The notes under the pieces were generated by a model. The model did not search any database, was not told the origin of the DNA, and worked only from the letters and a program-made list of their open reading frames with translations. Below, in pieces: positions 45,997 through 53,029 of a stretch of DNA of 61,157 bases. The translations under genes were made by a program, and so were the position numbers. Position 1 is the stretch's first letter. Each line of letters opens with the position of its first letter. Location: assembly GCA_934394815.1 (NCBI GenBank), contig CAKRRD010000011.1, positions 1 through 61,157 of the forward strand. Direction: 5' to 3'. Source of the DNA: an uncultured Acetatifactor sp. (GTDB lineage Bacteria; Bacillota; Clostridia; Lachnospirales; Lachnospiraceae).

Positions 45997-46869
45997 TTAT
46001 CTGTTAGCTGCAAGAGCAAGCAGCAGCTCCCTTAACACCTTACATGCCATAGCGGTAGATGTTCCGCTCTGGTCCAGCATCGGTGCCAGTTCATTCACAT
46101 CCGCACCGACGATATTCAGTTTTGCTGTTTTGCCGATGGCATCTGTCATCTGGACAAAGCTTACTCCTCCCGCCTCCGGTGTTCCTGTTCCCGGAAAACA
46201 GGACGGATCCAAACAATCCAGGTCGATGGTCAGATATACCGGTGTATGGTTCCTCTCCAATTCCTCCGCAAGCTCGCCCAGCCCCGTAAAATCAAATTTC
46301 TGCATCTGGGTGTGTTCTGCCGCAAAATAAAATTCCTCTCTGTCCCCACTGCGGATACAGAACTGATGGATTCTTCCATCCCCCAGAATATCATGGCATC
46401 TGCGGATCACACAGGCATGACTGAGTGCTGCTCCCAGATAATCCTGTCTGAGGTCTGCATGGGCATCAAAATGAATGATATGCATTCCGGGATATTTTTT
46501 GGCTGCTGCCCTGACGGCGCCAAGCGTTACCAGATGTTCACCGCCCAATAAAACCGGCAGTTTGCCATCCTGCAGGATCTCCGCAGCTCTTGCTTCTATG
46601 TCTGCCAGCGCCGCCTCACTGCTTCCAAAACATAGTTCCAGATCTCCGCTGTCAAATATTGCATAGTCTGTCAGATCCCGGTCCTGATAAGGACTGTATG
46701 TCTCCAGTCCGAAGCTTTCATGCCTCATGGCGGAAGGTCCGAATCTTGCTCCCGGGCGAAAGCTTGTGGTGGAATCATACGGTGCCCCGTACAGGACAAT
46801 ATCCGCAGAGGTGTAATCACTGTCACAGCCGATAAAATTTTCTACATTTCTCTCTATCATTGCGATCAT
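45997..46869 (-). CDS. speB: Agmatinase
   Basis: A 290-residue ureohydrolase that splits agmatine into putrescine and urea. The binuclear manganese site is complete: GGEHLVTLG, HFDAHADLR, LTIDLDCLDPS, and the substrate-loop sequence GTGTPEAGG found in agmatinases. Its place between spermidine synthase-like and carboxyspermidine genes, with arginine decarboxylase as first gene, supports agmatinase rather than arginase. The first ATG is used; a second ATG three codons in is also possible. Confidence 0.95.
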   Translation of the reverse strand: MIAMIERNVENFIGCDSDYTSADIVLYGAPYDSTTSFRPGARFGPSAMRHESFGLETYSPYQDRDLTDYAIFDSGDLELCFGSSEAALADIEARAAEILQDGKLPVLLGGEHLVTLGAVRAAAKKYPGMHIIHFDAHADLRQDYLGAALSHACVIRRCHDILGDGRIHQFCIRSGDREEFYFAAEHTQMQKFDFTGLGELAEELERNHTPVYLTIDLDCLDPSCFPGTGTPEAGGVSFVQMTDAIGKTAKLNIVGADVNELAPMLDQSGTSTAMACKVLRELLLALAANR

Positions 46870-46898
46870 GCCGCCTTCCCATCTGTTTTATATAGTGC

Positions 46899-47750
46899 TT
46901 ACTCTACTTCCCTGAGCATCTCTTCCAGAAATGCCGGCAGATAAAATGCACCTTTATGAAGTCTCGTCGTGTAATAGCGCGTTCTCATATTCAGGGCATT
47001 CCATGCCACAGGGTCAAGATCGTCCACCGGATGATATTTTTTGCTGGCAAATCCAAACAGCCAGTATCCTGCCGCAAAAGTAGGAATATGTGCCTGATAG
47101 ACGCGGCTGATGGGAAATGTGCTGGCGATCCTTTTATGACTGCGCTGCATGGCTCCTGCATCCTCTGCATAAAAAGGGCTTCCCTGCTGATTGACCATGA
47201 TCCCGTCCGGCTTCAGGGCATTATAACAATTCCCGTAAAATTCCCTGGTGAACAATCCTTCCGAAGGGCCAAAAGGATCGGAAGAATCCACAATGATCAG
47301 ATCGTATTTCGTCTCGCAGCGTCTGATAAATTTCAGTGCATTTTCAAAATGGATCTGTACTCTGCGGTCATCCATCCGGCAGGCATTTCCCGGCAGATAC
47401 GCACGACACGCTTCCACTACCAGCGGATCCATCTCTACAAGATCAATATTTTCCACACGGTCATAGCGGGTCAGTTCCCGCACTACGCCACCGTCTCCGG
47501 CACCGATCACCAGAATATCTTTCGCGTCTTTATGGACTGCCATGGGCACATGGGTGATCATTTCGTCATAGATAAATTCATCCCGTTCCGTCAGCATGAC
47601 ATTGCCATCCAGCGTAAGAACCCTTCCGAATTCCGGCGTCTCAAAAATGTCGATCCTCTGATAATCACTTTGTTTGGAATACAGATGTTTCTCCACACGA
47701 AGACTGTGTTTTACATTGGGAGTATGAAACTCCGAAAACCACATTTCCAT
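46899..47750 (-). CDS. speE: Spermidine synthase family protein
   Basis: A 283-residue aminopropyltransferase of the SpeE family, which makes spermidine from putrescine and decarboxylated SAM. The N-terminal strand domain (MWFSEFHTPNVKHSLRVEKHLY, FGRVLTLDGNVMLTERDEFIYDEM) and the fold that binds the co-substrate (ILVIGAGDGGVVRELTRY, catalytic region IIVDSSDPFGPSEGLFTREFY) are complete. The ATG at 47750 has GGAG six bases upstream; an earlier in-frame start runs into a palindromic stretch. No SAM decarboxylase (speD) is in the operon, although a CASDH/NspC spermidine pathway is. Confidence 0.93.
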   Translation of the reverse strand: MEMWFSEFHTPNVKHSLRVEKHLYSKQSDYQRIDIFETPEFGRVLTLDGNVMLTERDEFIYDEMITHVPMAVHKDAKDILVIGAGDGGVVRELTRYDRVENIDLVEMDPLVVEACRAYLPGNACRMDDRRVQIHFENALKFIRRCETKYDLIIVDSSDPFGPSEGLFTREFYGNCYNALKPDGIMVNQQGSPFYAEDAGAMQRSHKRIASTFPISRVYQAHIPTFAAGYWLFGFASKKYHPVDDLDPVAWNALNMRTRYYTTRLHKGAFYLPAFLEEMLREVE

Positions 47751-47765
47751 TTTTATCTCCATTCT

Positions 47766-47849
47766 TGCGCACGTTCTTTGCGCATATCGAGTTTGTGTCA
47801 AGTGCGCGCAGACACAAATCTCGTGATTGAAAAATTCTATTTTTCAATC
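47766..47849. repeat. Three consecutive hairpins between the decarboxylase and speE genes
   Basis: TGCGCA-N7-TGCGCA (47766-47784), CGAG(T)TTTGTGTC/GACACAAA(T)CTCG with a TGCGCGCA loop (47788-47823), and GATTGAAAAA-TTCTA-TTTTTCAATC (47825-47849). They fill most of the space between the two coding regions in the mRNA of the polyamine operon. They could stabilise or process the message. The middle hairpin shares the ATTTGTG stem sequence with the element at 39785. Confidence 0.65.
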
Positions 47850-47862
47850 TTTGCCCTCCTTT

Positions 47863-49326
47863 TTACTCTGCCAGCACATTCAGGTGCAGGATCTCAGGAT
47901 CTTCCGGTCCGGTCATGCTGCATCCCTTGGCTTTCGCGTATTCGATATAATCAAGAATTTCTCCCGTGATCCTCTCTCCGGGTGCCAGAATGGGGATTCC
48001 CGGAGGATAGCACATCACGAACTCACAGCATACTTTTCCCTTGGTTTCCCGTAACGGCAGACTGCATTTATTCGCATAAAACGCATCCTGCGGACTGGCA
48101 ACCACCTCCGGATCAATATATTCCTGGTTCAGCAATCCGCTTCCGTCCGTCTGATAGCGGCGCTTGATCTCCGCAAGTGCACTCACCAGACGCTCCACTT
48201 CCTGAGAGCGATCACCGATGGACAGATACGCCAGAATATTTCCGATATCACCGAATTCGATCTGAATGTCATACTCATCTCTGAGAATGTCATATACTTC
48301 AATTCCCGCCAGTCCGATATCCCGTGTATGTACACTCAGCTTGGTAATATCGAAGTCAAACACAGAGTCTCCGTTGACCAGTTCCTTTCCAAAGGCATAA
48401 TATCCTCCGATCTCATTGATCTCTTCTCTGGCATATTCCGCCATATCCGCCACTTGATGAAATATCTGTCTGCCCCGCAGTGCCAGATTTCTTCTGGAAA
48501 TATCCAGACTGGACATCAGCAGGTAGCTTCCCGACGTCGTCTGTGTCAGATTAATGATCTGGCGTACATAACCCGCATGAACATTCGGTCCTGTCAGAAG
48601 GAGGCTGGACTGTGTCAGGCTTCCTCCGCTCTTATGCATGGATACCGATGCCATGTCCGCCCCTGCCGCCATGGCAGATACCGGCAGTCCTCCTCCGAAA
48701 TAGAAATGCGTTCCGTGTGCTTCGTCTGCCAGACAGAGCATCCCGGCATCATGCGCCATTTTTACGATAGCCCGCAGATCGCTGCAGATTCCGTAATAGG
48801 TCGGATTGTTGACCAGTACCGCTACCGCCTTCGGATGCTCCGCGATTGCCTTTGCCACCTGCTCTCTCTTCATTCCCAGCGAAATTCCCAGTCTTTGATC
48901 CACCTCAGGATTTACATAGACCGGAATTGCCCCGCACAATACCAGTGCATTCAACACACTGCGGTGGACATTACGTGGCAGGATGATCTCATCCCCCCGT
49001 TTGCAGGCAGTCAGCACCATACTCTGTACCGAGCTGGTAGTGCCTCCCACCATAAGAAAAGCATGTGCCGCTCCAAATGCATCTGCTGCCAGCTCTTCCG
49101 CTTCCCGGATGACGGATACCGGATGGCACAGATTGTCTAGCGGCTTCATGCTGTTGACATCCACGCCCACACATTGTTCCCCCAGGAATTTCGTCAGTTC
49201 AGGATTGCCCCGGCCTCTCTTGTGTCCCGGCACATCAAAAGGTACGACTCTCATGCGCCGAAAGTTTTCCAGTGCTTCATGGATCGGAGCCCTGCGCTGA
49301 TCCATATGGGTATGCTTCTCGCTCAT
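47863..49326 (-). CDS. speA: Arginine decarboxylase (Orn/Lys/Arg decarboxylase family)
   Basis: A 487-residue PLP enzyme of the aspartate-aminotransferase-fold decarboxylases, as in Bacillus SpeA. It opens with FDVPGHKRGRGNPELTKFLG, carries GGTTSSVQSMVLTAC, LADEAHGTHFYFGGGLP and the PLP lysine in SVSMHKSGGSLTQSS, and closes with the family's C-terminal domain (YPPGIPILAPGERI). It lacks the N-terminal wing domain of the large inducible enterobacterial enzymes. Arginine specificity is inferred from the agmatinase two genes downstream; lysine or ornithine activity cannot be excluded by eye. AGGGAGGAA precedes the ATG. It is the first gene of the operon, behind a leader with an intrinsic terminator. 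Confidence 0.92.
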   Translation of the reverse strand: MSEKHTHMDQRRAPIHEALENFRRMRVVPFDVPGHKRGRGNPELTKFLGEQCVGVDVNSMKPLDNLCHPVSVIREAEELAADAFGAAHAFLMVGGTTSSVQSMVLTACKRGDEIILPRNVHRSVLNALVLCGAIPVYVNPEVDQRLGISLGMKREQVAKAIAEHPKAVAVLVNNPTYYGICSDLRAIVKMAHDAGMLCLADEAHGTHFYFGGGLPVSAMAAGADMASVSMHKSGGSLTQSSLLLTGPNVHAGYVRQIINLTQTTSGSYLLMSSLDISRRNLALRGRQIFHQVADMAEYAREEINEIGGYYAFGKELVNGDSVFDFDITKLSVHTRDIGLAGIEVYDILRDEYDIQIEFGDIGNILAYLSIGDRSQEVERLVSALAEIKRRYQTDGSGLLNQEYIDPEVVASPQDAFYANKCSLPLRETKGKVCCEFVMCYPPGIPILAPGERITGEILDYIEYAKAKGCSMTGPEDPEILHLNVLAE

Positions 49327-49403
49327 ATCCCATTCCTCCCTATGTTATCAAAAATATCGCAGTCCGTTCTGTCACCATGCCATTTTCCACAAATCGAGCA
49401 GGC

Positions 49404-49580
49404 TCATCGTATACACAAAAAACAGGCTGCGCATTTGCACAACCTGTTCATCTTCTCAATTCGTCTTTCTGTCCTTACAGAATCAGCGTTTTCTCTGGAA
49501 ATATCATCTGCTGCGGAATTACGCAATACATCCCTGCGGGTGTATTCAAAATTTCTGCTTTTATTCCATTGATTTTCCAT
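49404..49580 (-). CDS. Possible leader peptide of the polyamine operon (58 codons)
   Basis: A small frame in the 5' leader, starting MENQWNKSRNFEYTRRDVLR, with 10 Arg in 58 residues and a Cys-rich end (RLCKCAACFLCIR). Its last 15 codons run straight through the intrinsic terminator stem. Translation of this frame would therefore compete with folding of the terminator. The Shine-Dalgarno (AAAGAAG) is weak and close to the ATG. It may be a chance frame. Confidence 0.3.
   Translation of the reverse strand: MENQWNKSRNFEYTRRDVLRNSAADDISRENADSVRTERRIEKMNRLCKCAACFLCIR
49415..49448 (-). terminator. Intrinsic terminator in the polyamine-operon leader
   Basis: AACAGGTTGTGC and GCGCAGCCTGTT pair over 12 bp (wobbles included) around AAAT, followed by six T on the minus strand. 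It stands 89 bp before the decarboxylase start. With the upstream DUF2798 gene ending 400 bp earlier, it is more likely an attenuator of this operon than that gene's terminator. The rest of the 530-bp gap (49327-49856) is AT-rich with a TATAAT at 49638-49633 but no convincing -35 box and no recognised riboswitch. Confidence 0.7.
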
Positions 49581-49856
49581 TGCTTCTTTGCATTTATTTT
49601 GAAAAGATATTCGTGTCAGAGTCTATTTAGCAATTATACTTTTACTACTCTTATTGACCGTTTCACAAGTTTGCGCATAACGCATTGCGGTTATAAAGGA
49701 ACCAACTTATAAAATTTGAGCTTCTAACTCAATCAATAAGGCAACCCGTGGCTGCCACTTAATAAAACAATTGCTTTGAAAAGACCTTCACACATCCTGT
49801 CTCTCAAAATCGATTTATTTTAACATTCCTATAATTATTTTGTCAATTACTTTTGA

Positions 49857-50333
49857 TCAGTTTCTCATTTTTCTTGCCATTTTTTCAACAACAAAACCAA
49901 AGGCGTTCCGCACTCCGGGACCGGCGAAGAAGATCTGCCAGCACAGTGCCATGGGGAAGTTCTGAACGGTCTTCTGTAACCACAGGGCGATGATCTGATT
50001 GCCGGGATGCATGAAGAGGCAGGTGGCGATAAAACTCATCACCGGGCACATCAGGCATACGATCATGGAAGAGATTGCAAGTGTGATAAAAATAGGCTTA
50101 TCCTCCGGGGATACCATGCGGAATGCCAGCTTCCGGGACAGCTTTTCCACGACAAAGTACTCCAGAATACAGGCGATGGGCCACATGATGGGAATCTCGT
50201 GAAACGCTAACAGGAAGATCTCGTTGGTCATTCCTCCCTTGTCCAGTGCGATGTTGTAGCAGACCATGGCGTACACCATAACGAACGCCATGATCAGGGT
50301 GAAAATAATATTCTGTAATTTTGTTTTCGGCAT
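49857..50333 (-). CDS. DUF2798 membrane protein
   Basis: A 158-residue membrane protein with two similar halves of two helices each: NIIFTLIMAFVMVYAMVCYNIALDKGG and PIFITLAISSMIVCLMCPVMSFIATCLF. This is the DUF2798 pattern. Function is unknown. The ATG at 50333 follows AAGGAGGG; an earlier in-frame ATG lies in the regulatory region. It is a single gene. Two ACATGTGT palindromes stand directly upstream and suggest control by a dimeric repressor not encoded here. Confidence 0.85.
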   Translation of the reverse strand: MPKTKLQNIIFTLIMAFVMVYAMVCYNIALDKGGMTNEIFLLAFHEIPIMWPIACILEYFVVEKLSRKLAFRMVSPEDKPIFITLAISSMIVCLMCPVMSFIATCLFMHPGNQIIALWLQKTVQNFPMALCWQIFFAGPGVRNAFGFVVEKMARKMRN

Positions 50334-50371
50334 AATTGGATGCCCTCCTTTTCTAAAAATGAGCGCAAAAA

Positions 50372-50419
50372 GACACATGTGTGTTGTTCGTTAATCAGTG
50401 AGCAGTGCGCACATGTGTC
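50372..50419. promoter_or_regulatory. Paired CACATGTG palindromes upstream of the DUF2798 gene
   Basis: GACACATGTGTG (50372-50383) recurs in inverted orientation as GCACATGTGTC (50409-50419). Each contains the palindrome CACATGTG, and the centres are about 36 bp apart. Such paired sites suit a MarR- or TetR-like repressor. The regulator is not identified. Confidence 0.5.
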
Positions 50420-50526
50420 GTTTCCAATTCTTACCTAAAGTCTTTATGCTGTTTTACTATTTTTGCAACGGTGAGATTTTATCACAGAGTTCCATTCAAA
50501 GTCAATACAGTATTTTCCAAATTTCT

Positions 50527-51198
50527 CTACCGGATCCAGCCCTCCAGCCATTCTGCTGCTTCCTCTGTAGGAATTCCCTCTTCCTCATAAATGGAATAGG
50601 AGAATCCATCCTTCTGCCACAGGATCAGGTATACCCGGTCCGCATCCCCTTTCAGGGTCACTTGGATGCCGTTTGCTTCCTCTTCCTGCACCCGGTCGAA
50701 CTCCAAATAGACACCGGAGTTATCTTCCTCTCCCATAGACTTACGGTAATCCAGTCGCTCCTCTGCTGCTCCGTAGTACCGGATCTCTGCCAGTCCATCT
50801 CCCAGATACATGTAGTATGTCTCCTGTGCATCAAATGGAATCTGCTCCAAATCTTCCATTGCAAATCCCGCCGCCTCGGAAAGCGCTTCTGCGGAGGAGC
50901 ATTCCTGCATTCCCCACTGGGAACCGCTTACCAGTTCTTCGGTACCTATTTCATTCCCCGGTCCTGCGGATTCCTGTCCATTGCCGCTCCATAACCTGGG
51001 CAGTGCTGCCGCCCCCACCAGCAAAAGCGCCAGGCAGGCTGCAGTCAGACTGTATTTCTGCCATTGATAAAAACGAGTTTTTCTTTTCCCGGAGGACTCT
51101 TTCTGTATATCTGTTTTTGCGATATTTTGCAGGATACGATCACGCATTTCGTCCGTCACCTGAATCTCTTCCATGATCTCATCATAAGATTTACTCAA
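50527..51198 (-). CDS. Anti-sigma factor-like membrane protein
   Basis: A 223-residue single-pass protein. Residues 1-48 form the cytoplasmic part, which would hold the sigma factor; a membrane helix lies at about 49-67; the extracellular domain (about 95-223) ends in IQVTLKGDADRVYLILWQKDGFSYSI, a DUF4367-like fold. Its start overlaps the sigma gene stop by 8 bp, the standard arrangement for an ECF sigma factor and its membrane anti-sigma factor. The extracellular domain resembles the C-terminal part of the lipoprotein encoded two genes upstream, so both may sense the same signal. Confidence 0.82.
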   Translation of the reverse strand: MSKSYDEIMEEIQVTDEMRDRILQNIAKTDIQKESSGKRKTRFYQWQKYSLTAACLALLLVGAAALPRLWSGNGQESAGPGNEIGTEELVSGSQWGMQECSSAEALSEAAGFAMEDLEQIPFDAQETYYMYLGDGLAEIRYYGAAEERLDYRKSMGEEDNSGVYLEFDRVQEEEANGIQVTLKGDADRVYLILWQKDGFSYSIYEEEGIPTEEAAEWLEGWIR

Positions 51199-51883
51199 AA
51201 TCGTATGCCTCCTTCAAAATATTTTTCAATTGCTCCCGTCCCCGCCGCAGATCCGAACGGACACTGCTTTCCTTTCGGTCAAGGATGCGGGCGATCTGGG
51301 CTGTGGAGCAGCCCTCGTAGTAAAACAGATGGATGGCCGCCCGATAATTTTGCGGAAGCTGCTTCACGGCTTCCCAGACGAAGGACAGATCCTGTCTCTC
51401 CTTCGCCACCAGCGTCTCTTCCAGTTTGTCTGTCTTTCTGAGGCGGTTGTAGTCAATCCGGTTCTTGCTTAAGTTTGCTGCCACCTTTAAAAGCCATGCC
51501 TTTTCGTGGACCGGTCCTGCAAAATCGGGAGCTGTCTGAAGATATTTGATCAGGGTCTCCTGTAAAATATCCTCTGCATCACTCTGATTATGCAGATAGG
51601 AATATGACAGCCGCAATATCATATTTCCATATTGATCCAACAATCGGGAGGCCGTTTCGTTCGTATCCTCTTTTGTATCCGGGAAGTCGATCACTTCCGC
51701 TTTATTCGCTGCTCTTACAGCTGCCTGCTCCTTCACATATTGCAAGGCATCCTGAAAAAGCTGTATTCTCGCAGGAACCACTGTCCGGAGCTTCTCCTGC
51801 AACAGGCATCCGATATCATTTATCTTGTAACTTTTTCCGGCTGGGTAAAAAGAATTTCCAACCGTCAGACAATAGCCATCCAT
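51191..51883 (-). CDS. ECF-type RNA polymerase sigma factor
   Basis: A 230-residue sigma-70 family factor. Region 2 is at about 80-118 (YGNMILRLSYSYLHNQSDAEDILQETLIKYL) and region 4 at about 170-225 (VKQLPQNYRAAIHLFYYEGCSTAQIARILDRKESSVRSDLRRGREQLKNIL) with a clear helix-turn-helix. About 75 residues precede region 2, longer than in most ECF factors and of unknown function. The ATG at 51883 follows AGGAGGACAGAC. The longer frame to 52051 would overlap the lipoprotein gene and is rejected. It is cotranscribed with the anti-sigma gene. Confidence 0.92.
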   Translation of the reverse strand: MDGYCLTVGNSFYPAGKSYKINDIGCLLQEKLRTVVPARIQLFQDALQYVKEQAAVRAANKAEVIDFPDTKEDTNETASRLLDQYGNMILRLSYSYLHNQSDAEDILQETLIKYLQTAPDFAGPVHEKAWLLKVAANLSKNRIDYNRLRKTDKLEETLVAKERQDLSFVWEAVKQLPQNYRAAIHLFYYEGCSTAQIARILDRKESSVRSDLRRGREQLKNILKEAYDFE

Positions 51884-51908
51884 GTCTGTCCTCCTGCTTC
51901 TTTTACTT

Positions 51909-52550
51909 TTACTGCACCTGTGCAGCCAGTGCTGTGATTGTCTCCTCATCCATACCGGAATTACTCTCCGGATCTGCGACGCCATCGTTGTGCTGTGTAT
52001 AAGCATAGACACCGATAGAATAACTATAGCCGCCTTCGCTCCACACTGCAACCATTACCTTGCCATTGTTGCCCCGCAGGGTAACTTCTTTGTCTCCGAC
52101 TGTCACGGTCTTTTCCTCGGAATATGCATTGTAGTCTCCGCTGCATTCCTCTTCTCCCACTGCCTTACGAATACAGACCTGATCATCTCCGTGGAGATAC
52201 AGCACCTGGATCATATCATTCTCCTTGGCAGTGATGGCTCTCTCTTCATACCCATCCACACTGTCGGGAACGATGATATCGAAGCCTGCCAGTGCCGCCG
52301 CATCCGCAAGAGTCTCACAGTCCACAAACGGATTGGGAATCTGAGTGTTATCACCGATCAGAATATCCTCCGTCATTGTCGTGGTTGCACCGTCCGTAGG
52401 GATCTTTTCTTCACTCTCTGCTACAGTCTGTCCGGCATTCTCCGCTCCGATCGTTTTCTCTTCTTTGTCGTCGCAGGCTGCCATGCTGAGCATCGTTGCT
52501 GCGCACAGGATCATCAGGGTTACTTTCTTAGTTACATTATTCTTTCTCAT
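51909..52550 (-). CDS. Lipoprotein with DUF4367-like domain
   Basis: A 213-residue lipoprotein with signal peptide KKVTLMILCAATMLSMAAC and lipidated Cys near 26, an acidic linker, and a domain from about 75 containing LADAAALAGFDIIVPDSVDGY and VTLRGNNGKVMVAVWSEGGYSYSIGV. The second stretch matches the end of the anti-sigma factor's extracellular domain in pattern. It is immediately upstream of the sigma gene (25 bp). It may be a target or a co-sensor of the sigma system. Confidence 0.85.
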   Translation of the reverse strand: MRKNNVTKKVTLMILCAATMLSMAACDDKEEKTIGAENAGQTVAESEEKIPTDGATTTMTEDILIGDNTQIPNPFVDCETLADAAALAGFDIIVPDSVDGYEERAITAKENDMIQVLYLHGDDQVCIRKAVGEEECSGDYNAYSEEKTVTVGDKEVTLRGNNGKVMVAVWSEGGYSYSIGVYAYTQHNDGVADPESNSGMDEETITALAAQVQ

Positions 52551-52588
52551 TTTGTTTTCCTCTCTTTCGTTCCGGCTTTTTTGCCGTT

Positions 52589-52969
52589 CTATCTTAGATA
52601 CAGATGAGAGAGGAAAAATGTTGCAGGTTTTAAATTTTTTTCTATCAGTTCTTCTTCGAAATTTATAGCTTCAGCATTTTCCATATTCCGCAGAGCTTCC
52701 GTATATCTATAAAATTCTTCAGCGGTCACTTCCACTCCTTCCACTTCATAATAATCATGTTCCATGTATGCCAATCTCTCTTCCTCATAAGTTCCCTTAT
52801 CAAAGTGTATCCGGTAAAATCCGCCTATATCAGCTGCGCTTGAAGTATTATAAACACCATTGATAAGAATTCCTTTCATGCCTCTATAAGGAAACTGATA
52901 ACTGTATACCTCTCCTTCCTGATAATCAAGCACCTGCGTCGTTTCAGGCATACAGCCGGTAAGTATCAT
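52589..52969 (-). CDS. Lipoprotein-like gene with missing signal peptide
   Basis: A 126-residue frame starting MILTGCMPETTQ. LTGC looks like a lipobox, but only three residues precede it, so the charged and hydrophobic parts of a signal peptide are missing. The T tract of the terminator of the upstream DUF1016 gene ends only about ten bases before the ATG, leaving no room for a promoter. The body (VLDYQEGEVYSYQFPYRGMKG onward) is acidic and belongs to no recognised family. The likely history is that arrival of the nuclease gene removed the 5' end. Translation from AGGA before the ATG is possible but the product would not be exported. Confidence 0.6.
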   Translation of the reverse strand: MILTGCMPETTQVLDYQEGEVYSYQFPYRGMKGILINGVYNTSSAADIGGFYRIHFDKGTYEEERLAYMEHDYYEVEGVEVTAEEFYRYTEALRNMENAEAINFEEELIEKNLKPATFFLSHLYLR

Positions 52970-52987
52970 TTTCCTGATAAAATAAAA

Positions 52988-53021
52988 AGAACCGACCGAC
53001 GTTTTACTGTCTGCCGATTCT
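52988..53021 (-). terminator. Terminator of the DUF1016 nuclease gene
   Basis: AGAATCGGCAGAC and GTCGGTCGGTTCT pair over 13 positions with mismatches, and TTTTATTTT follows on the minus strand, 9 bp beyond the stop codon. Confidence 0.75.
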
Positions 53022-53029
53022 ATCTATAA

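Noticed and set aside
47751..47801. Longer start for speE at 47801
   Set aside because: The extra residues are encoded by palindromic intergenic sequence; GGAG with proper spacing precedes the ATG at 47750, where the family resemblance begins.
49449..49857. A known riboswitch or T-box upstream of arginine decarboxylase
   Set aside because: No T-box sequence, lysine riboswitch core or other recognisable class was found; only the terminator stem and a small frame.
51884..52051. Extended N-terminus for the sigma factor (start at 52051)
   Set aside because: It would overlap the lipoprotein gene by 143 bp. A strong AGGAGG precedes the ATG at 51883.
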